Below are positions 55,016 through 62,602 of a stretch of 64,000 nt of DNA, one piece after another. The notes under the pieces are model-generated. The model saw only the letters and a program-made list of their open reading frames with translations, searched no databases and was not told the origin of the DNA. Every line of letters starts with the position of its first letter. Positions within the stretch are counted from its first letter, which is position 1. Both the position numbers and the translations under genes were made by a program. Source of the DNA: SZUA-309 sp050185825 (GTDB lineage: Bacteria; Pseudomonadota; Gammaproteobacteria; Pseudomonadales; Azotimanducaceae); NCBI GenBank assembly GCA_050185825.1, contig JBFWZA010000009.1:219393-283392 (forward strand), in the 5' to 3' direction.

Positions 55016-55085
55016 CATTCTCCGCATCTCATGCGGATGGCGGCATGCGGAGAATGAGGGGCATAATGTCCGCAGAACATGCGGA
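55016..55085. promoter_or_regulatory. Cluster of five ATGCGGA sites before a Fic gene
   Basis: CATTCTCCGCAT (55016-55027) and ATGCGGAGAATG (55045-55056) are a perfect 12-bp inverted repeat. Further ATGCGGA copies lie at 55031-55037 and 55079-55085. A matching TCCGCA at 55069-55074 gives a second inverted repeat with TGCGGA at 55080-55085. This is probably an operator array for the following Fic gene. Confidence 0.65.
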
Positions 55086-55091
55086 GATTAA

Positions 55092-56192
55092 ATGCGCTAT
55101 CTCTGGAACCTCGAGGAATGGCCGAAACTGAAGTGGGACACGGAGCGGCTCACGCCCCTGCTCGCCCGGGTTGCCCATGAGCAGGGCCGCCTGCTCGGCA
55201 GGATGGAGGGGCTGGGATTCGATCTGCACAAAGAGGCGCAGCTGCGGGCCCTGACGGCCGATGTCCTCAAATCCAGCGAGATCGAAGGAGAGCAACTGCC
55301 GCCCGATCAGGTCCGCTCCTCGATCGCCCGTCGCCTGGGCCTCGACATCAGTGGCCTGGTCCCGGCGGACAGGGAAGTGGAGGGCGTGGTCGAGATGATG
55401 ACCGATGCCACGGTGCATTACGCGGATCCTCTCACGGACGAACGGCTCTTCGCCTGGCACGCCGCGCTCTTTCCCACCGGACGAAGCGGCATGAGCAGGA
55501 TTGCCGTCGGCCGGTGGCGCGATGGTCCCATGGCGGTGGTCGCTGGTCCGATCGGCAAGGAGGAGGTCCTCTACGAGGCCCCGCCCGCGCAGCGTCTGTC
55601 AGACGAGATGAAAGCTTTCCTGGCGTGGTTCGAAGATACGGGCACGATGGACCCTCTACTCGCAGCCGGACTGGCGCATTTCTGGTTCGTCACCATTCAC
55701 CCGTTTGATGACGGCAACGGACGCATCGCCCGGGCGATCGCCGACATGACGCTGGCGCGTGCGGAAGACAATGCCAAGCGTTTCTACAGCATGTCTGCAC
55801 AGATTCGCGCCGAGCGGAACGACTACTACACGATTCTCGAGCGCACGCAGAAGAGTGGCCCCGACATCACCCCCTGGATGGAATGGTTCCTCACCTGCCT
55901 GCACCGCGCCATCAGAAGCGCGGAGGACATCGTCGGCACCGTGCTCCAGCGAGGACGCTTCTGGCAGCACTTTGCGGCAGAAACCCTGAACGCGCGTCAG
56001 ATCAAGGGGCTGAACCGCCTGCTCGATGGCAATTTCGAAGGCAAGCTCACCTCGAGCAAGTGGGCCAGGCTCAACAACTGCTCGCAGGACACGGCTTATC
56101 GAGACATCACCGATCTGGTGGAACGAGGCGCGTTGCAGAAAGACCCCGGCGGGGGGCGGAGCACCAGTTACTCGCTGGTGCTCGAGGGTTGA
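55092..56192 (+). CDS. Fic protein with N-terminal DUF4172 domain
   Basis: 366 residues. The N-terminal MRYLWNLEEWPKLKWD is the DUF4172 signature. The inhibitory motif SSEIEGE (61-67) and Fic motif HPFDDGNGR (203-211) show a class II, self-inhibited AMP-transferase. The C-terminal winged helix (WARLNNCSQDTAYRDITDLV) may bind the ATGCGGA operator cluster that starts 7 bp upstream, giving autoregulation. Confidence 0.88.
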   Translation: MRYLWNLEEWPKLKWDTERLTPLLARVAHEQGRLLGRMEGLGFDLHKEAQLRALTADVLKSSEIEGEQLPPDQVRSSIARRLGLDISGLVPADREVEGVVEMMTDATVHYADPLTDERLFAWHAALFPTGRSGMSRIAVGRWRDGPMAVVAGPIGKEEVLYEAPPAQRLSDEMKAFLAWFEDTGTMDPLLAAGLAHFWFVTIHPFDDGNGRIARAIADMTLARAEDNAKRFYSMSAQIRAERNDYYTILERTQKSGPDITPWMEWFLTCLHRAIRSAEDIVGTVLQRGRFWQHFAAETLNARQIKGLNRLLDGNFEGKLTSSKWARLNNCSQDTAYRDITDLVERGALQKDPGGGRSTSYSLVLEG

Positions 56193-56317
56193 ACTGGCGC
56201 AGTTGGCCCACCTGCGCCGTTGAGCCGTTGGCCCGGCTCCGTCTGAACACAGCGGCAGGAAATGCCCATGAAAATCACACAGTCGATGTTGGATTTTCTT
56301 GTATATCAGCTGTAGCT

Positions 56318-56780
56318 CAGACGCGGCTGTCGCGCATCTTCCGTATCAGTTCCTCGGAAGGCGCATCGGTGCGCCCCTTCAGCATGTTGCGCGTCGCTTC
56401 CAACGCTGCGCCGTATTGGCTGTCGATGAGTACTACGTGTTCGCCCTCGAGCACGCGGGTCAGGAAAGGATTGCCGTTCGCTCGGCGATCATCAAACTCC
56501 TTACGAGTGTAGAGCGTCGGGTTGATCCTGCGATCGAGGCTCGCCTCGACCGGGACCTGACGGTGACGAGGCCGCTCGAGGTGCGCTTGAGCTAGCGTTG
56601 CACGGCGCCGGAACCGGAGCCGGTGAGCTCGATCAGCTCGCTCGCGAAGAAGCTGCGGGACGGCCGGCCGAAGAGCAGCGACAAGACACGCTGCTGGGTG
56701 GTGGTGAAGAGCGCATCGGCGAGGCCTGTCGGGGCGTCTGCTCGCTCGGATCTGACTCTGGAGCGGTCGAGACTAGGCAT
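56318..56780 (-). pseudogene. Remnant of a wHTH-nucleotidyltransferase (MNT-like) gene
   Basis: The N-terminal part from ATG 56780 reads LADALFTTTQQRVLSLLFGR, FFASELIELTG and SGSGAVQR, the winged-helix start of MNT-type regulators, and hits a TAG at 56592. After the stop the family continues as LKRTSSGLVTV. A frame change then joins directly to its C-terminal end: INPTLYTRKEFDDRRANGNP, FLTRVLEGEHVVLID and, to 56318, EELIRKMRDSRV. The central nucleotidyltransferase core (GS...DxD, about 70-90 residues) is missing. The gene has a nonsense codon, an internal deletion and a frame change, so it is dead. Confidence 0.75.
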
Positions 56781-57081
56781 TGAAGAAGCTAGCAACTTTC
56801 CCATTTCGGGCATTTTAGAGCCCAAATTGGGTAACCACCAATCCTTCCCGGCGCTACGACAATGGACAATGGCGAGGTATTGAAAGTGTCCATGAGGTCG
56901 CACCTGTTCCGACTGCAACAACTGACGCCCGCTTGCTGCATCCATACCGTGCATTCCTGGAGTGAGACTCCAGAATTACAAGGCTGCCCTCTGACTATCC
57001 CGTTTCGTGGGGTGGCGTGCCGGACGGATAGGTGATACAAATCCTCGGAACATAGGATCTATGTATTAAGTATCTGTATCA
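56781..57081. promoter_or_regulatory. Non-coding region with operator-like repeats
   Basis: 301 bp between the MNT-like remnant and the AbiE pair. The CCCATTTCGGGC (56800-56811) and GCCCAAATTGGG (56820-56831) arms pair at 10 of 12 positions and look like the old operator of the remnant. Further right, GATACA (57034-57039) and TGTATC (57075-57080) flank the AbiEi promoter region. ACATA and TATGT pair inside them. Nothing else is recognised. Confidence 0.5.
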
Positions 57082-57699
57082 ATGCGAAAACGGCGATCAC
57101 AGCGTGAGCTGGCCCAGGCCCTTCTACGGGAGCGGGGCATGATGCGCCTGGTCGAGCTGCGTGAAGCTGGCGTGACGGGTGCGACGATGAGTCGAATGGA
57201 GCGCGCTGGCGAGGTCGTTCGCCTCTCACGGGGTGTGTATCAGCTGCCTGACGCCGAACTGGACCCGAACCACAGCCTGGCAGAGGCCGCGAAACGGGTG
57301 CCCAAAGGCGTGATTTGCCTCGTCTCGGCGCTGGCGTTCCACGGCATCACCGACCAGCTGCCACCAAAAGTCTGGATGGCGATCGGCACCAAGGATTGGG
57401 CGCCGCAGCGCAACGGATCGGGCATACGCATTGTTCGCTTCACGGACAGCCTGCTGCGGGAGGACTTTGAGACTCACGCGATCGAAGGTGTGTCTGTGAA
57501 GGTTTTCAGTGTGGCCAAGACAGTGGCTGATTGCTTCAGGCATCGCAGCAAGGTGGGTCAGTCCGTTGCCATCGAGGGGCTCCAAGAAGCGCTGAGGCAA
57601 CGTAAGGCGATGCCCGCAGAGATCGCTCGTCAAGCCGAGAAGGGCGGGGTCTGGACGGTCATCAGACCGTATCTCGAGGCGCTGACTGCCAATGCCTAA
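57082..57699 (+). CDS. abiEi: AbiEi-type antitoxin
   Basis: 205 residues. An N-terminal winged helix (RGMMRLVELREAGVTGATMS, GEVVRLSRGVYQLPDAE) is followed by the antitoxin domain (HSLAEAAKRVPKGVICLVSA, ALAFHGITDQLPPKVWMAIG, FSVAKTVADCFRHRSKVG). It is the usual partner and transcriptional repressor of AbiEii. The ATG directly follows the inverted repeat TGTATC and has no Shine-Dalgarno, so the transcript may be leaderless. Its end overlaps the next gene by 8 bp. Confidence 0.88.
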   Translation: MRKRRSQRELAQALLRERGMMRLVELREAGVTGATMSRMERAGEVVRLSRGVYQLPDAELDPNHSLAEAAKRVPKGVICLVSALAFHGITDQLPPKVWMAIGTKDWAPQRNGSGIRIVRFTDSLLREDFETHAIEGVSVKVFSVAKTVADCFRHRSKVGQSVAIEGLQEALRQRKAMPAEIARQAEKGGVWTVIRPYLEALTANA

Positions 57700-59122
57700 G
57701 CAGATCAGGGACATTGGCGCCTCCGTTCGGTCTCGTCTGCAGAAGCTCTCTCGAGAAACCGGTCAGAGTTTCGACCTGCTACTCACCCGCTACACGCTCG
57801 AACGCCTGCTTTATCGCCTGAGCGTATCGGCCTATGCCGACCGATTCGTGCTCAAGGGTGCCATGCTGCTCTTCAGTTGGTTCCGGGATCCACATCGAGC
57901 CACCCGTGATCTGGATCTGTTGGGATTCGGCGACGCAAGCGCGGACGCGATGGTTACAGCTTTCAAAGAAGTCCTCGCGAAAGATGTCGAGGATGGCGTT
58001 CAGTTCGACGTAGGCGTGGTACGTATCGAGACGATCAGGGAAGACGATGAGTACGGCGGATTCCGACTGCGCACGACCGCGTCGATCGGGGGTGCCCGCA
58101 TTGCGGTAACGGTAGACATCGCATTCGGAGACGCGTTGGAACCAGGCGCGGAGGTCATCAAATATCCGTGCATGTTGAACCTTCCGGCGCCGAGCCTGCG
58201 CGGTTACGCCCGGGAGACGATGATTGCGGAGAAATTCCAGGCGATGGTGGCGTTGGGACGTGTAAACAGCCGCATGAAGGACTTCTATGACGTCTGGCTC
58301 CTCAGCCGATCGTTTCTTTTCGACGACGACCGTCTAGCCCGGGCGATCGCCGTCAGCAAATACCAGATTCCCATCACTTCATTATCCGACTGGGAGAAGC
58401 GTGCGGGTCCGAAGAGTGCAGATCAATGGGTTGATGGCCGAAGCGCGAAGGAGGCTGCGAGAGCCTGGCTTGCCGGGGACGGGGTCTGTCTGCCACCTGA
58501 GGTGCAAGCGCTCCTTGCTGGTCATCCGGACTTCGGCTCGGTCTCGACCTGGACCGCGGAACCGGAGGTCAAGCTGCGCTTCGATGAGTTTCCGGGCGAA
58601 ACGCGTAACAGCGACATCGTGGTCCACGCGATCGATGGCCAAGGGCCGTACTTGATCGCCGTCGAGGCGAAGGCCGATGAGCCCTTCAGCGAGACGGTCG
58701 CCGACACGCTCGCGACGGCGCTCGAGCGGGTACTCAAGAGCGACCGGTCCAACGGCATTGTGCGGGTTCAACAACTGGCTCAGAAGCTGCTCGGCCCCGG
58801 GCAGCGGGGAGATCCTCCGCTGAAGGCTATCCGCTATCAGCTCCTTACGGCTTGTGCGGGCGCGCTGTGTGAAGCGGAACGTCACGGCTACTCCCGGGCG
58901 CTGATGCTCGTCCATGAATTTATCACCAGCAGGACACGCGACGAAAAGCACCGACAGAATGCCGAGGACCTGGACCGGTTCGTGCGGCGGCTCTCGCATG
59001 GCGAGGTTGAGATGGTCGGGGACGGAGAGATCAGAGGGCCATTCCGTCTTCCCACGTATTCATCGGTGGAGGGCCAGGTCCAGCTCTACATCGGGAAAGT
59101 CACGAGGAACCTGAGAGCCTGA
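57692..59122 (+). CDS. abiEii: AbiEii-like nucleotidyltransferase fused to DUF6946-like domain
   Basis: 476 residues. Residues 1-222 are AbiEii-like: FVLKGAMLLFSWF (52-64), RATRDLDLLG with D73 and D75, a third acid D142 (VTVDIAFGD), ETMIAEKFQAMVALG, and RMKDFYDVWLLSR. The usual AbiEii tail is absent. From about 225 the sequence switches to a DUF6946-like domain: IPITSLSDWEKRAG, RSAKEAARAWL, PPEVQALL, DGQGPYLIAVEAKADEPF with E325-x-K327, IRYQLLTACAGALCEAERHG, and RALMLVHEF. The E-x-K after acidic residues suggests a PD-(D/E)XK-like nuclease fold. One protein thus joins two possible effectors under one AbiEi antitoxin. Confidence 0.85.
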   Translation: MPKQIRDIGASVRSRLQKLSRETGQSFDLLLTRYTLERLLYRLSVSAYADRFVLKGAMLLFSWFRDPHRATRDLDLLGFGDASADAMVTAFKEVLAKDVEDGVQFDVGVVRIETIREDDEYGGFRLRTTASIGGARIAVTVDIAFGDALEPGAEVIKYPCMLNLPAPSLRGYARETMIAEKFQAMVALGRVNSRMKDFYDVWLLSRSFLFDDDRLARAIAVSKYQIPITSLSDWEKRAGPKSADQWVDGRSAKEAARAWLAGDGVCLPPEVQALLAGHPDFGSVSTWTAEPEVKLRFDEFPGETRNSDIVVHAIDGQGPYLIAVEAKADEPFSETVADTLATALERVLKSDRSNGIVRVQQLAQKLLGPGQRGDPPLKAIRYQLLTACAGALCEAERHGYSRALMLVHEFITSRTRDEKHRQNAEDLDRFVRRLSHGEVEMVGDGEIRGPFRLPTYSSVEGQVQLYIGKVTRNLRA

Positions 59123-59263
59123 CCGGGCTGCCTCGCTGGCGGCCGGCGAATAGCTGGCTACGATCTGAATCTGTTCAGGAATTGGCACTGTGTATTCACT
59201 TTGCCGTGCTGATCGCGGCGCTTCATCGCATGGCCCTTCGGCTATGCCTTGATGCTCAGATGC

Positions 59264-59611
59264 TCACGCGCGTTCGAACGGTTTGCCGGTGCGACGCGGG
59301 CGCTGCCGCTCACGGAAGTACTGCTTCACCAAGGGTTCCGGGAGGTCGTCCAACTCGCCAGCCAGGAAGGTGTGCAATCGCCTGGCCGTCGGATTGCGGG
59401 GATTGAATTCGAACACCCGAGCACGTCCGATGGTGCGACTCACCAGGACGCCGGCATTCTCGAGCCTGCGGAGCTGATCCTGCACCACGCTCACGGGCAT
59501 GTCGTAGGTGCGGGCGATACGGCTGGCGTGCCCCGAGCCGTAGTTCTCGAGGAACAGCAGCACGGCCGCAGCGGTGCGGTTACCGAATATGGTCTCGAGT
59601 GCAGGAAGCAT
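59264..59611 (-). CDS. Winged-helix transcriptional regulator
   Basis: 115 residues: a compact winged helix (TAAAVLLFLENYGSGHASRI, PVSVVQDQLRRLENAGVLVS, GRARVFEFNPRNPTARRL) as in small regulators that precede nucleotidyltransferase or TA genes. No partner gene follows. A perfect 16-bp palindrome 25 bp upstream is the likely autoregulatory site. It may be the relic of a two-gene unit. Confidence 0.78.
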   Translation of the reverse strand: MLPALETIFGNRTAAAVLLFLENYGSGHASRIARTYDMPVSVVQDQLRRLENAGVLVSRTIGRARVFEFNPRNPTARRLHTFLAGELDDLPEPLVKQYFRERQRPRRTGKPFERA

Positions 59612-59635
59612 GACGGCTAGCTACTACCGGAATTA

Positions 59636-59651
59636 CCGGTAATATTACCGG
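59636..59651. promoter_or_regulatory. Perfect 16-bp palindrome, probable operator
   Basis: CCGGTAATATTACCGG reads the same on both strands. Additional TACCGG and ACCGG half-sites lie on each side (59625-59660). It precedes the winged-helix gene on the minus strand. Confidence 0.65.
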
Positions 59652-59681
59652 AAAAACCGGCAATAGCAACCTGCCCGAAAT

Positions 59682-59767
59682 CCTTGCCCGCGGGCGTCTT
59701 ACCCGCGATCGCGGCGGCGATGTTGTGGGCCGTGGCGGTGGCCATGGACTCGATCATGTAGCCCGTC
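59682..59767 (-). repeat. 86-bp duplicated fragment of the sqr gene
   Basis: 82 of 86 bases match 62839-62924, in the same orientation. Read on the minus strand it encodes TGYMIESMATATAHNIAAAI, corresponding to residues near 318-346 of the sulfide:quinone oxidoreductase, with no open frame around it. It is a gene fragment left by duplication or recombination. Confidence 0.85.
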
Positions 59768-59812
59768 GGGCGCGCCGTCCTGCGCGCAACTCGGGAGGCC
59801 TGCGCCTTATAG

Positions 59813-59848
59813 ACGCTTATACACTTGTACGCCTATACGTATAAGCGT
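59813..59848. promoter_or_regulatory. Inverted repeat, operator of the RHH/PIN pair
   Basis: ACGCTTATA (59813-59821) and TATAAGCGT (59840-59848) are a perfect 9-bp inverted repeat 35 bp before the antitoxin start. The region is AT-richer than its surroundings and should contain the promoter. Confidence 0.6.
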
Positions 59849-59882
59849 AGAGTCTGACACGCAATCACCCGGGAGAACACTC

Positions 59883-60110
59883 ATGAGCAACGTCCGATGG
59901 TCCATCGTTGTGCGGGACGAAGTGGACCGGGCCTTGCGGACCTACCTGGGCCGGCGTGGCACGAAAAAGGGTGATCTCTCTCAGTTTGTCGAGGAGGCGG
60001 TCTCCACACGGTTGTTCGAACTTACGGTTCAGGACATCAAGCAGCGCAGCCGGGACTACTCGCAAGACGAGATCCTCGACGCGATCGACCAGGCCCTGGC
60101 CAACGACTGA
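59883..60110 (+). CDS. Ribbon-helix-helix antitoxin of PIN pair
   Basis: 75 residues: MSNVRWSIVVRDEVDRALRT, then KKGDLSQFVEEAVSTRLFEL, a typical RHH antitoxin of PIN-family pairs, with an acidic tail (YSQDEILDAIDQALAND). CACCCGGGAGAACACTC gives the Shine-Dalgarno. The toxin starts 5 bp after its stop. Confidence 0.85.
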   Translation: MSNVRWSIVVRDEVDRALRTYLGRRGTKKGDLSQFVEEAVSTRLFELTVQDIKQRSRDYSQDEILDAIDQALAND

Positions 60111-60115
60111 CAGCC

Positions 60116-60547
60116 TTGCGCGTCGTCCTCGACACCGGGATCCTGCTCGCCGCGTTGATCACCTCTGGCACGCCGCCCGACCTGATCTATCGGGCATGGC
60201 GTAGGAGGACCTTCGAGCTGATCACCTCCGAGTGGCAACTCGAGGAGATCCGCCGGGTGTCCCGCTATCCGAAACTGCGCAAATACCTCAAGCCCGTGGA
60301 GGTGGGCACGCTGGTGAACGGACTGCGGCGCCAGGCAACCACACTGCAGGAACTCCCGAAGGTGGAGTTTTCCCCGGACCCTGACGACAACCCCATTCTC
60401 GCCACCGCAATCGCCAGCAGGGCCGACTACCTGGTAACGGGCGATAAACGCGACCTGCTGACACTGGGAAAGGTGGAGATGGTTGAAATCATCACAGCGC
60501 GAGCCTTCGCGGATCGCCTCGGCGTCTCAGATACCAGACCGATGTGA
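60116..60547 (+). CDS. PIN-family toxin (COG1569-like)
   Basis: 143 residues, the putative toxin component of the PIN family. MRVVLDTGILLAALITSGTP carries D6; the strand EWQLEEIRRVSRYPKLRKYL and the acidic SPDPDDNPILATAIASRADY motif complete the active site. It starts with TTG, 5 bp after the antitoxin stop. Confidence 0.87.
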   Translation: MRVVLDTGILLAALITSGTPPDLIYRAWRRRTFELITSEWQLEEIRRVSRYPKLRKYLKPVEVGTLVNGLRRQATTLQELPKVEFSPDPDDNPILATAIASRADYLVTGDKRDLLTLGKVEMVEIITARAFADRLGVSDTRPM

Positions 60548-60670
60548 TCACCATCAGGATGAATCAAGTCAGCAGACAAGATCGGGCGTGCGGGACTCGG
60601 CCCTGTGAGAGTTAACGGTGGGCGCGTGACCGAAGCTATGATTCAACGGGAATGACGCTGGGGACCGCGC

Positions 60671-62578
60671 ATGACCTCGCGTGCAGATGACGAGCTTTCG
60701 CCGTTCGATGACGATGATTTTCAGATGCTGCTGCATGTCAGCGCGCGCAGGATCGTCGATAACGAATCCGACCCGGATGCCTTTCTGGCGTGGGCGCGCG
60801 ACGCGTATCCCGGAATACTGCCGGATCTCAAGGGCAACGGGGGCGATGGCAGCCTGCCGGCCTACTGGCTGGCGCGGGCCGTGTGGAACGCGACCCCACT
60901 GGCGGGCAACCACTACCGGCCCAGACCGCTGCCCCCGCCGCAGCGCAATGATCGCTGCCCCTGCGGCTCGGGCAGGAAGTTCAAGCAGTGCTGCCGCAAT
61001 CTGCTGGATGAAGTGCCGACGCTGCCCGAGGCCCTGATGTGGCAACAGCTATTTGCCTGTCTGACCGACAAGCACTGGGTGACCGAAGCGAAGGCCGCCC
61101 GCATTCCCGTGTTGGGGCTGGTCATGGGCGCGGACTACTTCGCCAGTGGAAGACGCTGGCGTCCGTTGAAGGCGCTGGCCGAAGCCGCCATCGGTGAACA
61201 GGCCGTCATTCGCGATGAGAGGCTGGCCTTGCTCATAGACCCGCTGTGCGATGCATACGATGCGCTGTACAGAACCGACCGCAACAAAGCCGCGCTGCTC
61301 GAGCGATTGTCCGGGCATCCCCTCGAAGCTGTGCGCTCCGAGGCGTGCCAGCGTCTGGCCTCCTGGTTGCACGACCAGGGTGACGACGAGGCGGCCTGGA
61401 CTGCCTTTCACCAGGCCCTGCGGGCCACGCCGGACAACCCGGCGCTGGCAGCACTGGAGATCACCCTGCTCGCGGCCGAGGGCAGATATGATCAGTTGCG
61501 GCAGCGCGCTGCCTACTGGCGGCGACGCATGGAGCGGCTGCAGGATGTACCCGACGACCTTCTGGACCTGCTGGAGCAGGTAGAGGCCGATCCGCGCGGC
61601 GCGTTGGCAAAGGTGACCAGCGATACCGCGCCTGCCGAGATCGGTGAATTGCTCGAGTGGGTTGCCCGGTATGCGGACCGGGAAATTCCGGCGCTCTGCT
61701 GGGAGGCGCTGAGTGCGGATCCCGATGACGAGATGCTGCGCGACGCGTATGAACCGCAGCTCGATGAAGAACAACACGGACTGGTTGAGCAGTGGAACCG
61801 GCTCGCCGGGCTGCCCAAGCCGTTTTCGGTGCAGTGGTTTTCCGGTGACGAAATGCGGGCCTGGGAGTGCAGCGACGACTGGCTTCCCTGGCTCATGTCT
61901 CACCCGCAGGCGCTGGACAGCTTCGACGTTCTCGATGACCTCGTCGCTCTGCTGGACGCGACGGAGCACCACCTGAGCCTCATGGAAAACCCCTGGCTGG
62001 ATAAACTGATCGATCGCGGCGTCACAATGCTGCTTGCCCACTGGCCGGAGGATCGGCCCGGGTGCCTGCCCTGGATTGTGACGGCCAACCGGCCGGCGCT
62101 GCGTATTCTGAGCAAAGCCATCCTGCGCGAGGAGCGGGACGAGGCCGCGCTGCCGCTGTTGAGTGCATACCTGCGCCTGAATCCTTCCGACAATCACGGC
62201 TTTCGCAGCGTGCTGATGAATCGCCTGCTGCAGTGGGGTCGTGATGCGCCGGCGCTGGAGTTGTCCGGTGCCTACCCGAACGACGATATGGTCGAACTCC
62301 TGTATGGGCGGGTTCTCGCCCTCTATCGCTCCGGGCGCCGCGGCGAAGCTCTGCAGGCGCTGGCCGACGCGGTGCGCCAGCGGCCGCTGGTGCTGGATTA
62401 CCTGCTGCGCGCTACCGTCTCACGCCCGAAGATCGATGAGTCCGGCATCCTGTTGGGCGGCAAGGACGAGGCATGGTTGTATCGCGATGCGATGCGAGGT
62501 ACCTGGCTGGCCACGGAAGGGATGTTCGAGTGGTTGAATGGCGCGCGCAGAACTCTGAAGCGCAGATCGGGGAAGTGA
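60671..62578 (+). CDS. SEC-C motif and TPR-like protein
   Basis: 635 residues. A SEC-C zinc motif lies at about 92-108 (RNDRCPCGSGRKFKQCC; C96, C98, C107, C108). The rest is helical with TPR-like repeats (QGDDEAAWTAFHQALRATPD, RSGRRGEALQALADAVRQR). SEC-C modules bind zinc and often nucleic acid or SecB-like partners. No enzymatic domain is recognised. The gene lies between the RHH/PIN pair and sqr, inside the interval bounded by the 86-bp repeats. Confidence 0.82.
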   Translation: MTSRADDELSPFDDDDFQMLLHVSARRIVDNESDPDAFLAWARDAYPGILPDLKGNGGDGSLPAYWLARAVWNATPLAGNHYRPRPLPPPQRNDRCPCGSGRKFKQCCRNLLDEVPTLPEALMWQQLFACLTDKHWVTEAKAARIPVLGLVMGADYFASGRRWRPLKALAEAAIGEQAVIRDERLALLIDPLCDAYDALYRTDRNKAALLERLSGHPLEAVRSEACQRLASWLHDQGDDEAAWTAFHQALRATPDNPALAALEITLLAAEGRYDQLRQRAAYWRRRMERLQDVPDDLLDLLEQVEADPRGALAKVTSDTAPAEIGELLEWVARYADREIPALCWEALSADPDDEMLRDAYEPQLDEEQHGLVEQWNRLAGLPKPFSVQWFSGDEMRAWECSDDWLPWLMSHPQALDSFDVLDDLVALLDATEHHLSLMENPWLDKLIDRGVTMLLAHWPEDRPGCLPWIVTANRPALRILSKAILREERDEAALPLLSAYLRLNPSDNHGFRSVLMNRLLQWGRDAPALELSGAYPNDDMVELLYGRVLALYRSGRRGEALQALADAVRQRPLVLDYLLRATVSRPKIDESGILLGGKDEAWLYRDAMRGTWLATEGMFEWLNGARRTLKRRSGK

Positions 62579-62602
62579 CCGGCGCCGTACAGAGCTGCCG
62601 AC

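Noticed and set aside
56299..56595. A 98-residue plus-strand frame over the MNT-like remnant
   Set aside because: The minus strand of the same bases matches the C-terminal end of a known family, so this frame is its shadow.
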